Assembly (NCBI RefSeq): GCF_000003815.2
Contig: NC_049997.1
Coordinates: 10,852,738-10,916,737 of the forward strand
DNA from: Branchiostoma floridae
Lineage: Eukaryota; Chordata; Leptocardii; Amphioxiformes; Branchiostomatidae
Direction of reading: 5' to 3'
Length of the DNA stretch: 64,000 nt
Part shown: positions 11,823 to 24,744 of the stretch, piece by piece
Position numbering within the stretch: the stretch's first letter is position 1
How the letters are laid out: each line of letters opens with the position of its first letter
Notes under the pieces: generated by a model
The model's database searches: none
What the model saw: only the letters and a program-made list of their open reading frames with translations
What the model was told of the DNA's origin: nothing
Program-made: the position numbers and the translations under genes

Positions 11823-12043
11823 GTAACGCTAGTTCACCTTTATCCACGGGGTAACCTTTATCCGTTGTATATAAAATCAGAGTATTTAGGGATATCAAGT
11901 CGACAAACGGCTGTTTCCAACTGGAGTGCTATGAAAATATGGCAATTTCAAACCAAAGTCCGTCGACTAGATTCTCCTAAGTATCTTCTTTTTGAAAACA
12001 ACGGATAAAGGTCACCATGTGGATAAAGGTGAACTACTGTTAC
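11823..12043. mobile_element. MITE family 1 (TIR GCTAGTTCACCTTTATCC), copy 1
   Basis: A 220-bp hairpin between the two transcription units at 10.6-12.6 kb. The left arm runs GTAACGCTAGTTCACC...GGGGTAACCTTTATCCGTTG and the right arm is its near-perfect complement ending GGTGAACTACTGTTAC; an inner pair (AAACCAAAGTCCGTCGAC against GTCGACAAACGGC) continues the palindrome. It is non-coding. Copies at 17448-17667, 20177-20383 and 55160-55381, and an end fragment at 21134-21178, define the family. Confidence 0.85.
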
Positions 12044-12577
12044 AGCAAAACCGGACTGTATTCATCTAAGTATATAAGAACGTGTGTATATGTAACATGT
12101 TGTGTGCTAGTTTTACAATTGATTATCACTCAATAACATCAACTGAATATGTCAGCTGCAGTAATTAGATTTAGATTAAACGTTCCTCCATGTGTACATA
12201 CATAATAGCATAGAATTTCATTGTCTTAAAATTAGAGATATCAGCATGATAACAAATATACAGCGATTTTCTTTTTCTTCTATTTATATGTTTCATTATG
12301 GATATCTGCTACTAGGCGTTTACTTAATCTGTATCATATAATCTGTTGACTAGTATTATGTCTATGATATATTGATATGATTCAACAGTATGATTCAACA
12401 GTGACTTTCATTTCCGACGGTACTGGACATATACTACAGTGACAGGTGGATTTTGTGCGTGTGGTACTACAAACAAACAAACAAACAAACAAACAAACAA
12501 AGAAGTGATAAGATTCCGGTCTAAGAGTATATACTCCATATCAGTAAAGTTTTAACGTTATCAGTGGAGTCCTGAGT

Positions 12578-13378
12578 TTACAGAACAGTTAGGGCATCGT
12601 CGTCGTTAACTTTAACTGAATAATTGGCTTTAACTTCGTTGTGTAGTTTCATGTCGCCATTTTCTATGCCGCCATTTTGTTGCTCAGCGAGTTCCAGACG
12701 CTCTTTGTCGTCATGTTCAGCTTCTGCGGCTTTTTCCTGGTCTCTCTTATCCCACAGGTCCTAGTGATGGTAAAAAAACATCGACTGTAATATATCCAAT
12801 AGATACATACAAATGTTTGTAAAAATACCGCAAGGCGATCTGTTCAATGAGAGTTACTTTGAGAGTTCATTTGGCCGTATGGCCCTTCTTTTCTATAATT
12901 TGCTAAGCCTTTCTGTTGTCGGGGAAGTATATTTTCCCTAGCAACGGTTGTCATAGAAACACATTAGGCACTTTTGAAGAGTCAGAAAATTATAAATAAA
13001 ACTCCTGCTGCTTGTGACTTACACAGACTTTTATTTTATTTGGACAATTGTTACTTAAAGGTGTGCTGCTTTGTTCTTACTTCATATTTGCCTAATTTGC
13101 ATAAATTGGCACCAAGAGACATGGAGCCATGTTGTAACACCTGTACCAAAGAACACTCACTCACTCACTCACTCACTCACTCACTCACTCACTCACTCAC
13201 TCACTCACTCACTCACTCACTCACTCATTCACGCATGCTCCGGGATGGAGCAATTTAAATGATCGTCAACTGCGTCATGTCTTTGACGTCCTAAAACTAG
13301 CAACTTTACAATAAAGTTGATGTAGGAGTACCTGTTCATCATGCCGGACCCCACAGTGCAGTTTCCTCAGACAACTCA

Positions 13379-13409
<31 letters not shown>

Positions 13410-13696
13410 GCACACACACACACACACAAACGGTGGTATAATGTAGGAGTACCTGTTCATCGTGCCGGACCCCACAGTGAAGTTTCCTCAGACAGCTTCC
13501 CGGACAGCAGCAGCAGACGATATCAAAGAACGGCGAGATCAGCCTGGGGTCGAGCTCAGCAGGGTCCTGCGCACCTGGGAACGAGAAAAGGGGTCACATG
13601 CCAGTAATAACATTACAATCCATCCGGAGGTTCTTAAGTTATACTGACCACAAATTTTCGGAAACCTGTCACACGCACACACACATGCACACGCAC

Positions 13697-13731
<35 letters not shown>

Positions 13732-16700
13732 GACGCACGAACACACAACACAGACGCACACATAAACATGAACACACACACACACACAGACACACAAACA
13801 CACACACATACATACAACCACACACAACCACAAAGCACAAACATACACACACACACATACACACACACAGACTCACATACAGACACACATACAGACACAC
13901 AGTCACACCGAAAACAATAAATCCATTGTTCATGGAGGAAATTTTGCCTACCGGTTATGAAGCTGACGATCAGTCCGACTATGAGGACGGACAGCACAGC
14001 GATGAGACTGTAGTAGAGGTAGGAGACGTTGTACAGCTCCGCTAGGGGCGGTCTGGGGAAACAAAAGAAGACGAGTTACTAAGCTGTAGTATCACAAATT
14101 TCCGCTAGGCGTCGCCTTAACCAGCACCTGGTAGTACCCCTGTTGATTTTGCTGTAACTCTATAACAATGTGCATTACAATTCATCCTAAACACAGTAAT
14201 GTAAGAGCGTTTCAGCACCTGGACAGTTCAGCCCCTAGTCAGTCTGCGGAACAAGACATGCAAAGTTTGCTGTAATAACTTTGCATGTAGCACCACAAAA
14301 TTCCGCTAGGCGTCGATCGTCTTCACTAACAGCCGATATTGTTGGTGATATACTTGGTATCAACTACGATTTATGGCATATGCGCAGAACATTTCGTTAA
14401 TTAGGCAGTTCGGCCCTAGCCGATCAGGCACATATTCTAGGACGATTTGGGCTAGTAAGGGTTAGAATCAGAATCAGGGTTATTGTTATGTCTTCCGATT
14501 TCAATGTGTAACGTCAGAGGACATTACCTTTCAGGGACGTCAGACACAGCCTCTGTCGTGCTCCTAAATAATTCCGTTGCCATGGATACTGCTGACGTAG
14601 TGACGTTGGCTAAGGTCTCATTCAGGCGTTCACAGCCGGCGATGGAGACGGGCGGCCTGGGTACGATGGGTTTCCAGACCTGGGCGCCGATCCCCACCCA
14701 GAAGGTCATCACGAACCCCACCAGCATCCCTGCGTACGCTCCCTGGGGAGGTACAGAATAATGTCGATGAAGGTCCGTGAATAGTTTCATCAGGTTGGTA
14801 CGTCACTGAAAAAGAGACTCTTTTTGCACAACCATTGTTTTATTCATACCGACGTTTCGGTGACCGTCTGTCACCTTCTTCAGGGCAGTTCTGACTGGTT
14901 CATATTGTACTGCAGGACAGGTGTCGCTGTGACCGCATCTGAACTGTGAGCAGCGACACCTGTCCTGCAGTACAATGCTGTGACCGCATCGGAACTGTGA
15001 GCAGCGACACCTGTCCTGCAGTACAATGTGAACCAGTCAGAATTGCCCTGAAGAAGGTGACAGACGGTCACCGAAACGTCGGTATGAATAAAACAATGGT
15101 TGTGTAAAAAGAGTCTCTTTATTCAATGTCGATGCCAAAGGTTAGGCATCCAAACATCATTGCTTCTGTTAGCATATATATCAAAGAACATATTCGTCGC
15201 CACCAGAGAAGAACTTTTTTCAAAATGGTGAACATACCTGTCCTTGGTGCTGAACACTAGCCACAAGTATATCAATAGTATTGGCCATCATACGTGACAC
15301 AAACGCTGACACAAGATGTCCACGTGTATATAGTATTGACCGCCATACCTGTTATTGGTGCTGAACACCAGTGGCAAAAACATATTTTCATAGTACTCAC
15401 CATCATGCCTGTCCTTGGTGCTGAACGCCGTCCATATACAACTATGCCTTACTCTCTGTTTAACTGGAACGAAATACTGCCACGGATAGTGCTTTACACA
15501 GAGTATCTGGAATATACAGTTAGGTTTACTATTCATAATATTGGCCATCATACCTGTCCTTGGTGCTGAACGCCGTCCATAGGCAACTATGCCTACTCTC
15601 TGTATTACTGGAAACAAATTCTGCCACGGATAGAGTTTTACTCATAGCAACTGGAATAAACAGCAAGGTCTATTTTTCATAGTATTGGCCGTCATATCTA
15701 TCCTTGGTGATGAATTCCGTCCATATTAACTACGCCCTACTCTCTGTTTTACTGAAAACAAATTCTGCCACGGATAGAGCCTTACACATAGAAGCTGTAA
15801 TATACAGATAATTTGAAAGTCCACTTACGATAGTGTTGGCCCACGGGAAGAACATGCCGAGAGTGAAAAGGCCGAGAAGGGGACCTCCAATCATCCCAAA
15901 TATACTCAGCGCCGCCTGGATTAGGTCAATACGAAAATAAGTCACCAAAAAATTACGTTATTCTTAATATTCTCTGTTTCATGTCTTTATCTATTGAGAT
16001 TTACCACATTTGATAATCGTTAGTCCCTATATCCGTACACAAACTAAAGTACCAACTTTTTTTCCCATCATTCATCTGATCCTTCTCAAGTTAAAAAGAC
16101 CCGAAGCTTGTGTCAGGTGATCTGGATGGAAGTGTGACGTCAGCAACGGGTCGAAGATGCCCTTCAACTTGAGAAATATCAGAATGAATGACCGAGAGCT
16201 TGTTGACCGGGGGTTCCCTTTGGGTACGGAGAAAACGTTAAAAATATTCACTAATGATCGTCACAGATTGACTGTCAGTGAAATTTTGTCATTCTAAAAT
16301 GTATTAGTCATCGATTTCACACATAAAAGATAAGAAAATGACCCTGTTTTCTGACAGAGTCCTCCCCAGAGGATGGAATAACGGACACCCTCCACTATAC
16401 TCCTAGCCCAGCTCCACTATACTACTTTTGAAATTTAGTGTGTTTTTTCCCTATTTACTTGGTTAGTTTTGCTAAAATAAATGATTTTTGTGGCATCACT
16501 TTTCCAGTCGGCATTGTCTGCAAAAACTTGTGAATAGGCGTTGACAATAGTCGTTTTGCCACTTCACAACAAAGGAATCCCTATAGTGTATTATACTTGT
16601 AGTATTTGACACCTTCTGTCATTACAAAATGAGCCCAATTTCATGAAAGTGCAGCGCGTTGGTTCGGTTTGTTTTTGCCAGTCCCTCCACTATACTAAAA

Positions 16701-19700
16701 AATTCTGGGGAGAACCCTGCTTGATTATCACAAACACGACCCCACTTCAGATATGTACTGTACATCTGAGGACTAATGTTGTATCCAAACCTGTAGAACG
16801 GATCCTAGGTAGGAGGAAACCCACGCCATCAGCACCATCAAGCCGCCATAGATTGCCACTAGAGGAAAAAGAAGAAAACTGAAATATCGACACTCAGAGT
16901 AACCTGGAATCCAGTCTACCGTGGATTGGCCAGGCTACCTTCGGGACAGGAGGGTCTTTCCACCGCCTGGGTAATCTTTCACACCCGGTAGGAGTTTTGC
17001 ACTGTGGGAGTTAAATTTGCGATTTCTGCGCCGAGAACTGTTCCCATTAGCTATTCGCCAGTCTACTACTGGCCGGCTAATTATCCCACTGGGCTAAAGT
17101 CTAACCACGTGAAAATCCTACCGGGTGTTACCGATTACCCCTGCGGCTGGGAGCTACACTGGCCCCGTACAAAGCCTGCACTAACTACGGTAGGCCGAGC
17201 CAGTAGTAGAGTGGATTCCAGGTTACACTCAGAGTGGCCTCAGTCGGATGCGAGGCGTCGATCCCGTGTAATGTTTAGCTCCATACATAGAAAGGTTTTT
17301 TTTTCTTCGCATAAACCGCCTTTTAGCGTAATATATCAGTTTTGTACCATAAGCATAAGCTTCGTAAGACCGGGCAATAAGGTTGCATCCACGTATACGG
17401 AAGGGCCACTATTCCTTTCCATATGTATAGCAGAGAAATAATATTGTGTAACACTAGTTCACCTTTATCAATCGGGTAATCTATATCCGTTGCTTTTTAA
17501 ACATAGTTTTTTGAGGTATCAAGTCATAAATGTTGTTTTTTGAAATTGCAATATTTTTATAATATTGCAATTTGAAACCAAAGTCCGTCAACTTGATATT
17601 CCTGAATACCCTGTTTTTAAAAACAACGGATATAGGGTACCCTCGGATAAAGGTGAACTAGCGTTACATAAGAATACTTAGTACTTTGTAAAATCCTTAC
17701 CGAGTACTTTGGTGATAATGGTATACTGCGCTTCTGTCAGGTTCTTCTTGTAGGGTTTGACGAAATCCTCCAGCGTGACGGCAGACAGGGAGTTCAGGCC
17801 TGAAGACATGGTACTGGAAAAGGGTAAAGAAGAATGAAGTGAAACTTTGTAATTGAATTAAGACCTTTATTGTTAATTTTTGCTCTAGCAAGCCGAGTAA
17901 ATGTCACCGCAAAGACAGAGGTTACATTTAAAAGTAGCTCACTTCTTGATAATGGTGAAAATGTAGCTAGGATCGTTTGGGTTTGGCTATAGTCGGCTTG
18001 TAAAAACACATGAGAAATATATGACTTAACAAATAGTATCACTATCCACAAAACGTGTGTTGGTTGACCATATGCAATATCTCATAGTAGGACTGTATCC
18101 CAATAACCCTCTTAACGGTTACGACTTCACATACAAAGTGAAAAGCCCTCTCTCGTATACAGTCCTTGCCCAGACCATACTAAACATGTTCCGTCATGCT
18201 TCGTGGAACCACGTCTTTGGGACCTTCACCTTTGACATACCACCCATAATTCATATCGTTGTGCATGTGCAGTTAGAAACAGGTTATTGGTGAATTGCAT
18301 AACTACGCCATCAACCGATCCGTGGTTGAACTGTTTATCCCATCCCTTGAGAAAAGCCGGAAACTTAATCACCGAGCAAATTTGTCAGTAGTACTACCAG
18401 TTGGATACTGCTTTCGTCCATTAGAATCCGTCTCATTCCACCGGCAAATCTGCTTGGAGATTAGGAAAACTAACCTTAGCGCGCCTGCGAAAACAGACGA
18501 CACGAAAAGACCCGGGATGCCCGGTAGATAGCTGAGGGTCTCCATGACAGTAAACGGCATCATCTGAAAGTGATCAAAAACGCCCATTATCATCATCAAA
18601 GTGATAAACAGAGTGATAAACAATGACATAGAATGACGTTTACTTCACGACTAGCAATATTTGACCTCGAGTTCCTATGAAAGGATAAGAAAAAAAAATT
18701 GAAAAGGTTATCCCCTTTTTGCGGCCAAGAATTGTCACTTTCTTATATGGTCGCGTATTTGAAGAAGTCTCAAAGACCGGTACAGACCGCTAAGTTGTTA
18801 GTCCCTGTCACACAAGCGACGAGATTCGTCAGATCGCCAGAAGGTCACCGAATTCAGATGAAGACAAGGACAGCTTTTTAACCTTAAAATTGAAAATATC
18901 ACATTCAACGGGGATCGCTCGGCCGATTTCTAAAAACCATGCGATGATTAAGAGGAGACCGGGCGTATTATTGCTGAGACATCATTTCTAAGAGACTCAC
19001 AGACTCGTCGGACGATCAATTTGGCTGCTATGTGACAAGGGTTTTACCGCTATGTTTTCCATAACCTTGTCCGAAAATGTCGTTTGAGCTCGCATACCCG
19101 TCGTAGATCGATTCTGCTGTAACAGGGGCTTTACCACTATGTGTTATTCCCTCACCTGGTCGGATGTCTGGATGAACCCAGCAGTGATGGGGTCACAGTC
19201 GTAGTACCGAGCGTACATCACCAGTCCGCACATGGACGCCAGGGTCACGATCACAACCAGACCGAAACCGTTCAGGTACAAGGCGCTGGAAGTCAAACAT
19301 AAGAATCCTACACACACGAAAATAACACCTAACTTTATCATGCTGGTACATAAAGCGAAGGGCACAACCCGCCTTACGTGCAAATACGTGCTACCTACGT
19401 GCTAAAACATGGGAAATCTTTTGGGATCCGTAAGTGATAAGTACCGCCTCCGTACGAACTCGTAGGAAATCCGACGGATTTTGGAGCACGCAGACACGCC
19501 GCAGTATTTTACGTGCAGGCAAAACTTTGTGTGCCATCGGGCTGCGGATTCGCCAAACCACCCACCCCAAGACCCCCACAGGGGTTTGATTTAGGAAAAA
19601 TTCCTTGTTTCAATTTTAGATGAAAAACATATCATACGACGTATTTAACCACACAATGATTGCATAAACCTTTTCAGGTACAGGTACAGTTAAAAATCAC

Positions 19701-22700
19701 GAAAGCTCTATAAAAGCTAAATGTTATGGTAAAGAAAGATATACAGTAGAACTGCGATTTAGATAAGAACCGTCAAATAAGAACAAAATGGCGGACTCAC
19801 ATTTGCGCACGTGACTTCTTCTCCACGCTGAGGTACCTCTGCACCTGGGACTGGTTCACACCAAATATGGCAACCCAGGTGAACAGCCCGCCAATCAGCA
19901 CGCTCCACGTACTGTGACGTACTCTGGGGTCCGGGTCAAAGCTGGGACAAACGTTAGAGACTGTGAATACATGTACTTTAACAGAGGCTGGCGTGCGTAA
20001 AATAAGTCCTTAGATGTAGTGTGTATGTAAATTTCAAGGGGGGGGGGGGGGTTCGTATTGACTTTTTAAAGGTTTTTCAAAGAAACCAAGAAACTTTTGA
20101 AGGCTTTAAAAAATTAAACAAAGCCCAGACAACCCAATGTCAATCATGAATATAAAAACATGACGATATTTGAAAAACAGTTAGTTCACCTTTATCCGCG
20201 GGATAACCTATGCCCGTTGTTTGTTAAAAGCTGGGCATTTAGGGATATCAGGTCAACGACAACGGACGGTAGTTTCTAACTTCAATGAAATAACTGTCCG
20301 TTGACGGACATCACTAAATACCTAGTTTGTAAAAAAAACAACGGATATACGTTACCCCGTGGTTAATTGCAAACTAGAGTTAACAAACATTTTATCCCCC
20401 CTTACTTGAAGAATTCAACCCTCTCCCCTCTCTCTGCGATCCGCCAGATCTCAGCAAAGCCGCCTTCGTTGATGCTCCCCTGGATGATGACGGCGAGAAA
20501 CCCCGCCAGCATCACACACACCTGGAACGTGTCGGTCCACATCACAGCCTTCATACCGCCCTGGAGTTAACGAAATAACGAGATGTCAAAACCGAACGTT
20601 CCGCTGCAGTACCGTAACAAGACGCTAGTAGCTGAAGGCGCCCCTGGATCATCACGGTGAGAAACCCCGCCAGCATCACACACACCTGGAACGTGTCGGT
20701 CCACATCACAGCCTTCATACCGCCCTGCGATGCACACAACAATCAACAAGCATGAAAGTCAACTCCACAAGCAATGGTTCGGTTCCGGCTGTTTTTGTGT
20801 GAAGCTAGGCGTTTTTATCGGGCTCTCAGTTTTGTGCCGTTTTCTTTATGTCTCGCAGCCATAAAGGCATATATGGCGACGAGACATAACGGCACAAAAT
20901 AGAGAGCCCGATAAAAACACCTACTTACATAATTGAAATGATTAAAAAAAAACACGTCAAAAACAATCAGAGCCGATCCGGTTGGAATAATGGAATATCG
21001 GACACCATCATCAGGGTTAGAATGGCAGGACCTGCTTCTCGCTGCTGATGTAGGTGGCGCTGCAGCAGCGAGAATACCGTCCCAAACGTGTCTCAGTTTG
21101 TATCCCCCTCATCTCTGTTCATCTCTTTTACGGACAACGGATATAGGTTACCCCGCGGATAAAGGTGAACTAGTGTTAGAGGTACTCACTATGGTAGTGT
21201 AGAAAGTGCAGACGACTCCCAGTGATATCACAGCCACCCACACGTTGAGCCCGGTCACGGCTTGCAGGGCGAGGGAGGGCGCGTACAGCACTATCCCCAT
21301 GTACATCACCTGTGTGCAAATACAGCAAGGTTTGAACTATTTGTATATATAATGACAGCCAGATACAACATTGTACAACAAAAATGCTGTGAGTTCGTAT
21401 ATACTTGTTTTAAAAAGAGGGAAGAGGCATGTAAACAATATTTTTAGTAATAGCATAGCTCTAGATATACTTTATCCAATTGTTTGATTGTAGCACTACC
21501 TGTAATAGTATCTAGTCTCTAGTATCCCATGCAATACTATTGAACCACATTAGCCCATGTGGGCAGGAACATGCAAATAAAGATCTCTAATCTAAATAAT
21601 TGGCCTTCTTCTCGGCCTTATAAGAACGCTGGCTGTTATAGTTGGTGAGCGCTGATTTGCCATTTTCAACAAATGGACAACATAAATGTTGTGCAGGTCG
21701 TGTCAATAAACAAGTAAACAAACAAATATGTACAACTCACCATCTGACAGATGAATGTGAACGACCCCAGTCTTCTGATGCCGGGAGAGAACCTCCTCTC
21801 AAGGTACTACAGTAAACAAACAAACAAACAAACAGGTGAGGCAACAGGACACGAAAAACATCATCATCATTATCAATATCATCATTACTATCATTAACGA
21901 TTACGTTAAAGAGAGACCAATGAAAGAAGACACACTGGACATAGTTATAGTTCTCATAAAACAGCACTTTCAGGAGTCCATACAGCAAGAACAAAAGAAT
22001 GCTGCAGTTGGGGGCACGTAAGATAAATAAAGATATATACATGACAACTCTTTTAACAAATAACGTAGTCCAAACCCCAGTTAAAATCCAAACATATTGG
22101 GAAGAAATACTTGACATAATAATACCATGGAAACAAGTTTTTAGACTGATATACAAGACTACAATATGTCCGAGACTAAGATTTTTCCAATTTAGGATGT
22201 TACATAAATTTCTACCTACCAGAAAAATGTTATATATTTGGAAACTCTCGGACAGCCCTATTTGCATACACTGTGGAAATGAGCAAGAAGATACACTGCA
22301 TCTATTTTGGGAATGTCCAAGAGTTTCCTAATTTTGGAGAGATGTTAAGAAATGGCACAAACGAGTATCGAGTGAACCATTACACATAGATTTAGCAAGT
22401 GTAATTTTGGGTGATCTAACAGTAAATTCCCCTAGGCTGAACAATACACTAATATTAATGGCAAAATTTTTTATTTACAAACAGCAAGAAAAACACCTAT
22501 CATTAAACCTTTTTATCTCATATATTAAGACTTCTTACAAATTGGAATTTATAATAGCTTCCAGAAAGAACAAATTGGCAGTTCACTACAGTAAATGGGG
22601 AGAAATACTTCACATCATTTCTTAAACCCCTCTATTTTCTTTTTGTCTTTTGCTACTCTTGTGGTTTTGCATTATTCAATTATTTTCACTAGTATTTGAA

Positions 22701-24130
22701 GCGAAATGTTGTATTGATGGTTTCTTATGTGTCTGTACTTTATTTGAGATTATTCTTGTTTAAAGTTTACCATTAATTTACACTGATGTTACTTTTCTTA
22801 TGTAAACGATACTACCTTATACTGCTGTATTAGTTTATTTGGTTGGTATTATTTTCTTCCCGCTGTAGTATTGTTATCTATTTTTGGATCCGTGGTTTAT
22901 GTTTATGTTTTGTCTCAGTTATTGTCTCCATCTCTATTGTCATTATGTATTCTTCTGTTATTTCTGTTTATTTGAAATGCAATAAATATAAAAAAAAACA
23001 AAAAAAAAAGAATGCTGCATTCCAATGCCCAACCGAAGTGAGATTCCCATTTTTACATGAGTCGAGTGAGGAAAGTCGGGTAAAGCGCCTTTGTCAATGA
23101 CACAATATCAGTAGTATGATAGAATTCGAACCCAGGACCAATTTTACAATACAGTAGAAGCCGGATAATCGCACAGCCTATTCGCCTGCGTATTTTGTGC
23201 AATTATCCGGGTGTTGCAAAAATTATCCAGCTTGACCGCACCGGCGGTTAAGGATTTGGGGATTCCAGAAGTGTTAACAGAAGTGTGCGTTAATCCGTAG
23301 TGCAATTAACTGGCTTCTACTGTAGTAGCCTTCGGGACGGACCACCCTGCAGTTAGCCGCGTTACGCCAGACGAACCCAAGACCCCAGCAAGGGTAAATC
23401 AACAATACAATGTACAGCCTTGTTCAAGTACAGCCATGACTAAGTACAGTACATACAGCACGATAACCTTTGCCCCAGAAAACGTGCCCGTGTTGCATTG
23501 TGCCATTTATAATACTAGTATTGCTGAACAAAGTAAAGGGTTAGTGTAAATACAACCCTTCACCTTGTGAGGAATCGTGGAACTTTTTGACGACGTTGCA
23601 GCTAGCGGTGGGGTCTGTTTTGGTCCCGTTATCTTTGCTATTATCCCATGTACGTAAAATAGAATTTGCACGATAAATCTCTGATTTGATTTTCCAATGA
23701 TTGAATAAGTTACTATCAGATCAGTGTCACACTAAAACATAGATAATTTTTCAAAACTAATAGCAAAATATCAAGTACGACTTTTGAAAATGATGACTGA
23801 TGAAGAGGAGAAGCTGTAAGAAAAATGAAAATTGTTTCATGGCCCCTAAAACATGAGGGAGAGAGAGAGAGACGAACATCTGCTTGGAGGTTATTGAGAC
23901 AGTTTTGTCAGTATATTACTGGCAGCTACAAATATAATCGGACCTTCTTTGCATTTTGAAACAAAAAATGATATGTGTCGCTTCTTGACTGTACTGCTAA
24001 ACAGCCCAGAGAGAGTGAGAGAGAGGGAGAGAGGGGCATAGATGGATAAAGATAAGCGTATGTAGATATAACGTCGTCTCTGAGCTGTCATTTTCCCAAG
24101 CTACGAATAACGTATGTAGATATAACGTTA

Positions 24131-24179
<49 letters not shown>

Positions 24180-24681
24180 GGAGACTATTATTAGATGTAA
24201 ATATAGATATGTGTGTGAACTGTCAAGCGCTATTAGGAATTTTTTTCCATTGGCACTGGACTCCTCCCTCCTATCACACACACAGCACCCCTACCACCCC
24301 GTCAGAGTGACTTGCACATTCCTCGATGATAGTTGAATCTATACTTTGGACCTACACACATCGTCCTTTCATGATATGTCAACAAGAGAAGTCTTAAGGA
24401 TATTCGGCATCGTCGTCAAGTCTACAAAAGACGCCATGCATGGAGACATGTACAGACAAGTTGACAAAAGGGGTGTAACCGGTAAGTAAGACAAGGCGTC
24501 TTTACTCTCACTGTAGTGTCATATGTTACCATTGAATTGTTTATGTCTAAAAAGATAAATGGGGCATTTAACACACAGTAGGAGACCGCCTACCGTCTGT
24601 AATAAATCAATCCAGTAATTACTTCCATGGAGGGAAGTAATTCTCTCTCTCTCTCTCTTTCTATCCCTCTCTCTCTCTCTG

Positions 24682-24744
<63 letters not shown>

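Noticed and set aside
13154-13228. CRISPR-like regular repeats
   Set aside because: Simple tetranucleotide satellite without spacers, in a eukaryotic genome.
13539-13997. Minus-strand Val/Cys-repeat frames
   Set aside because: Translations of the CA microsatellite joined to parts of two exons.
15288-15617. Open frames on both strands in intron 11 of gene A
   Set aside because: Created by the 130-bp minisatellite units.
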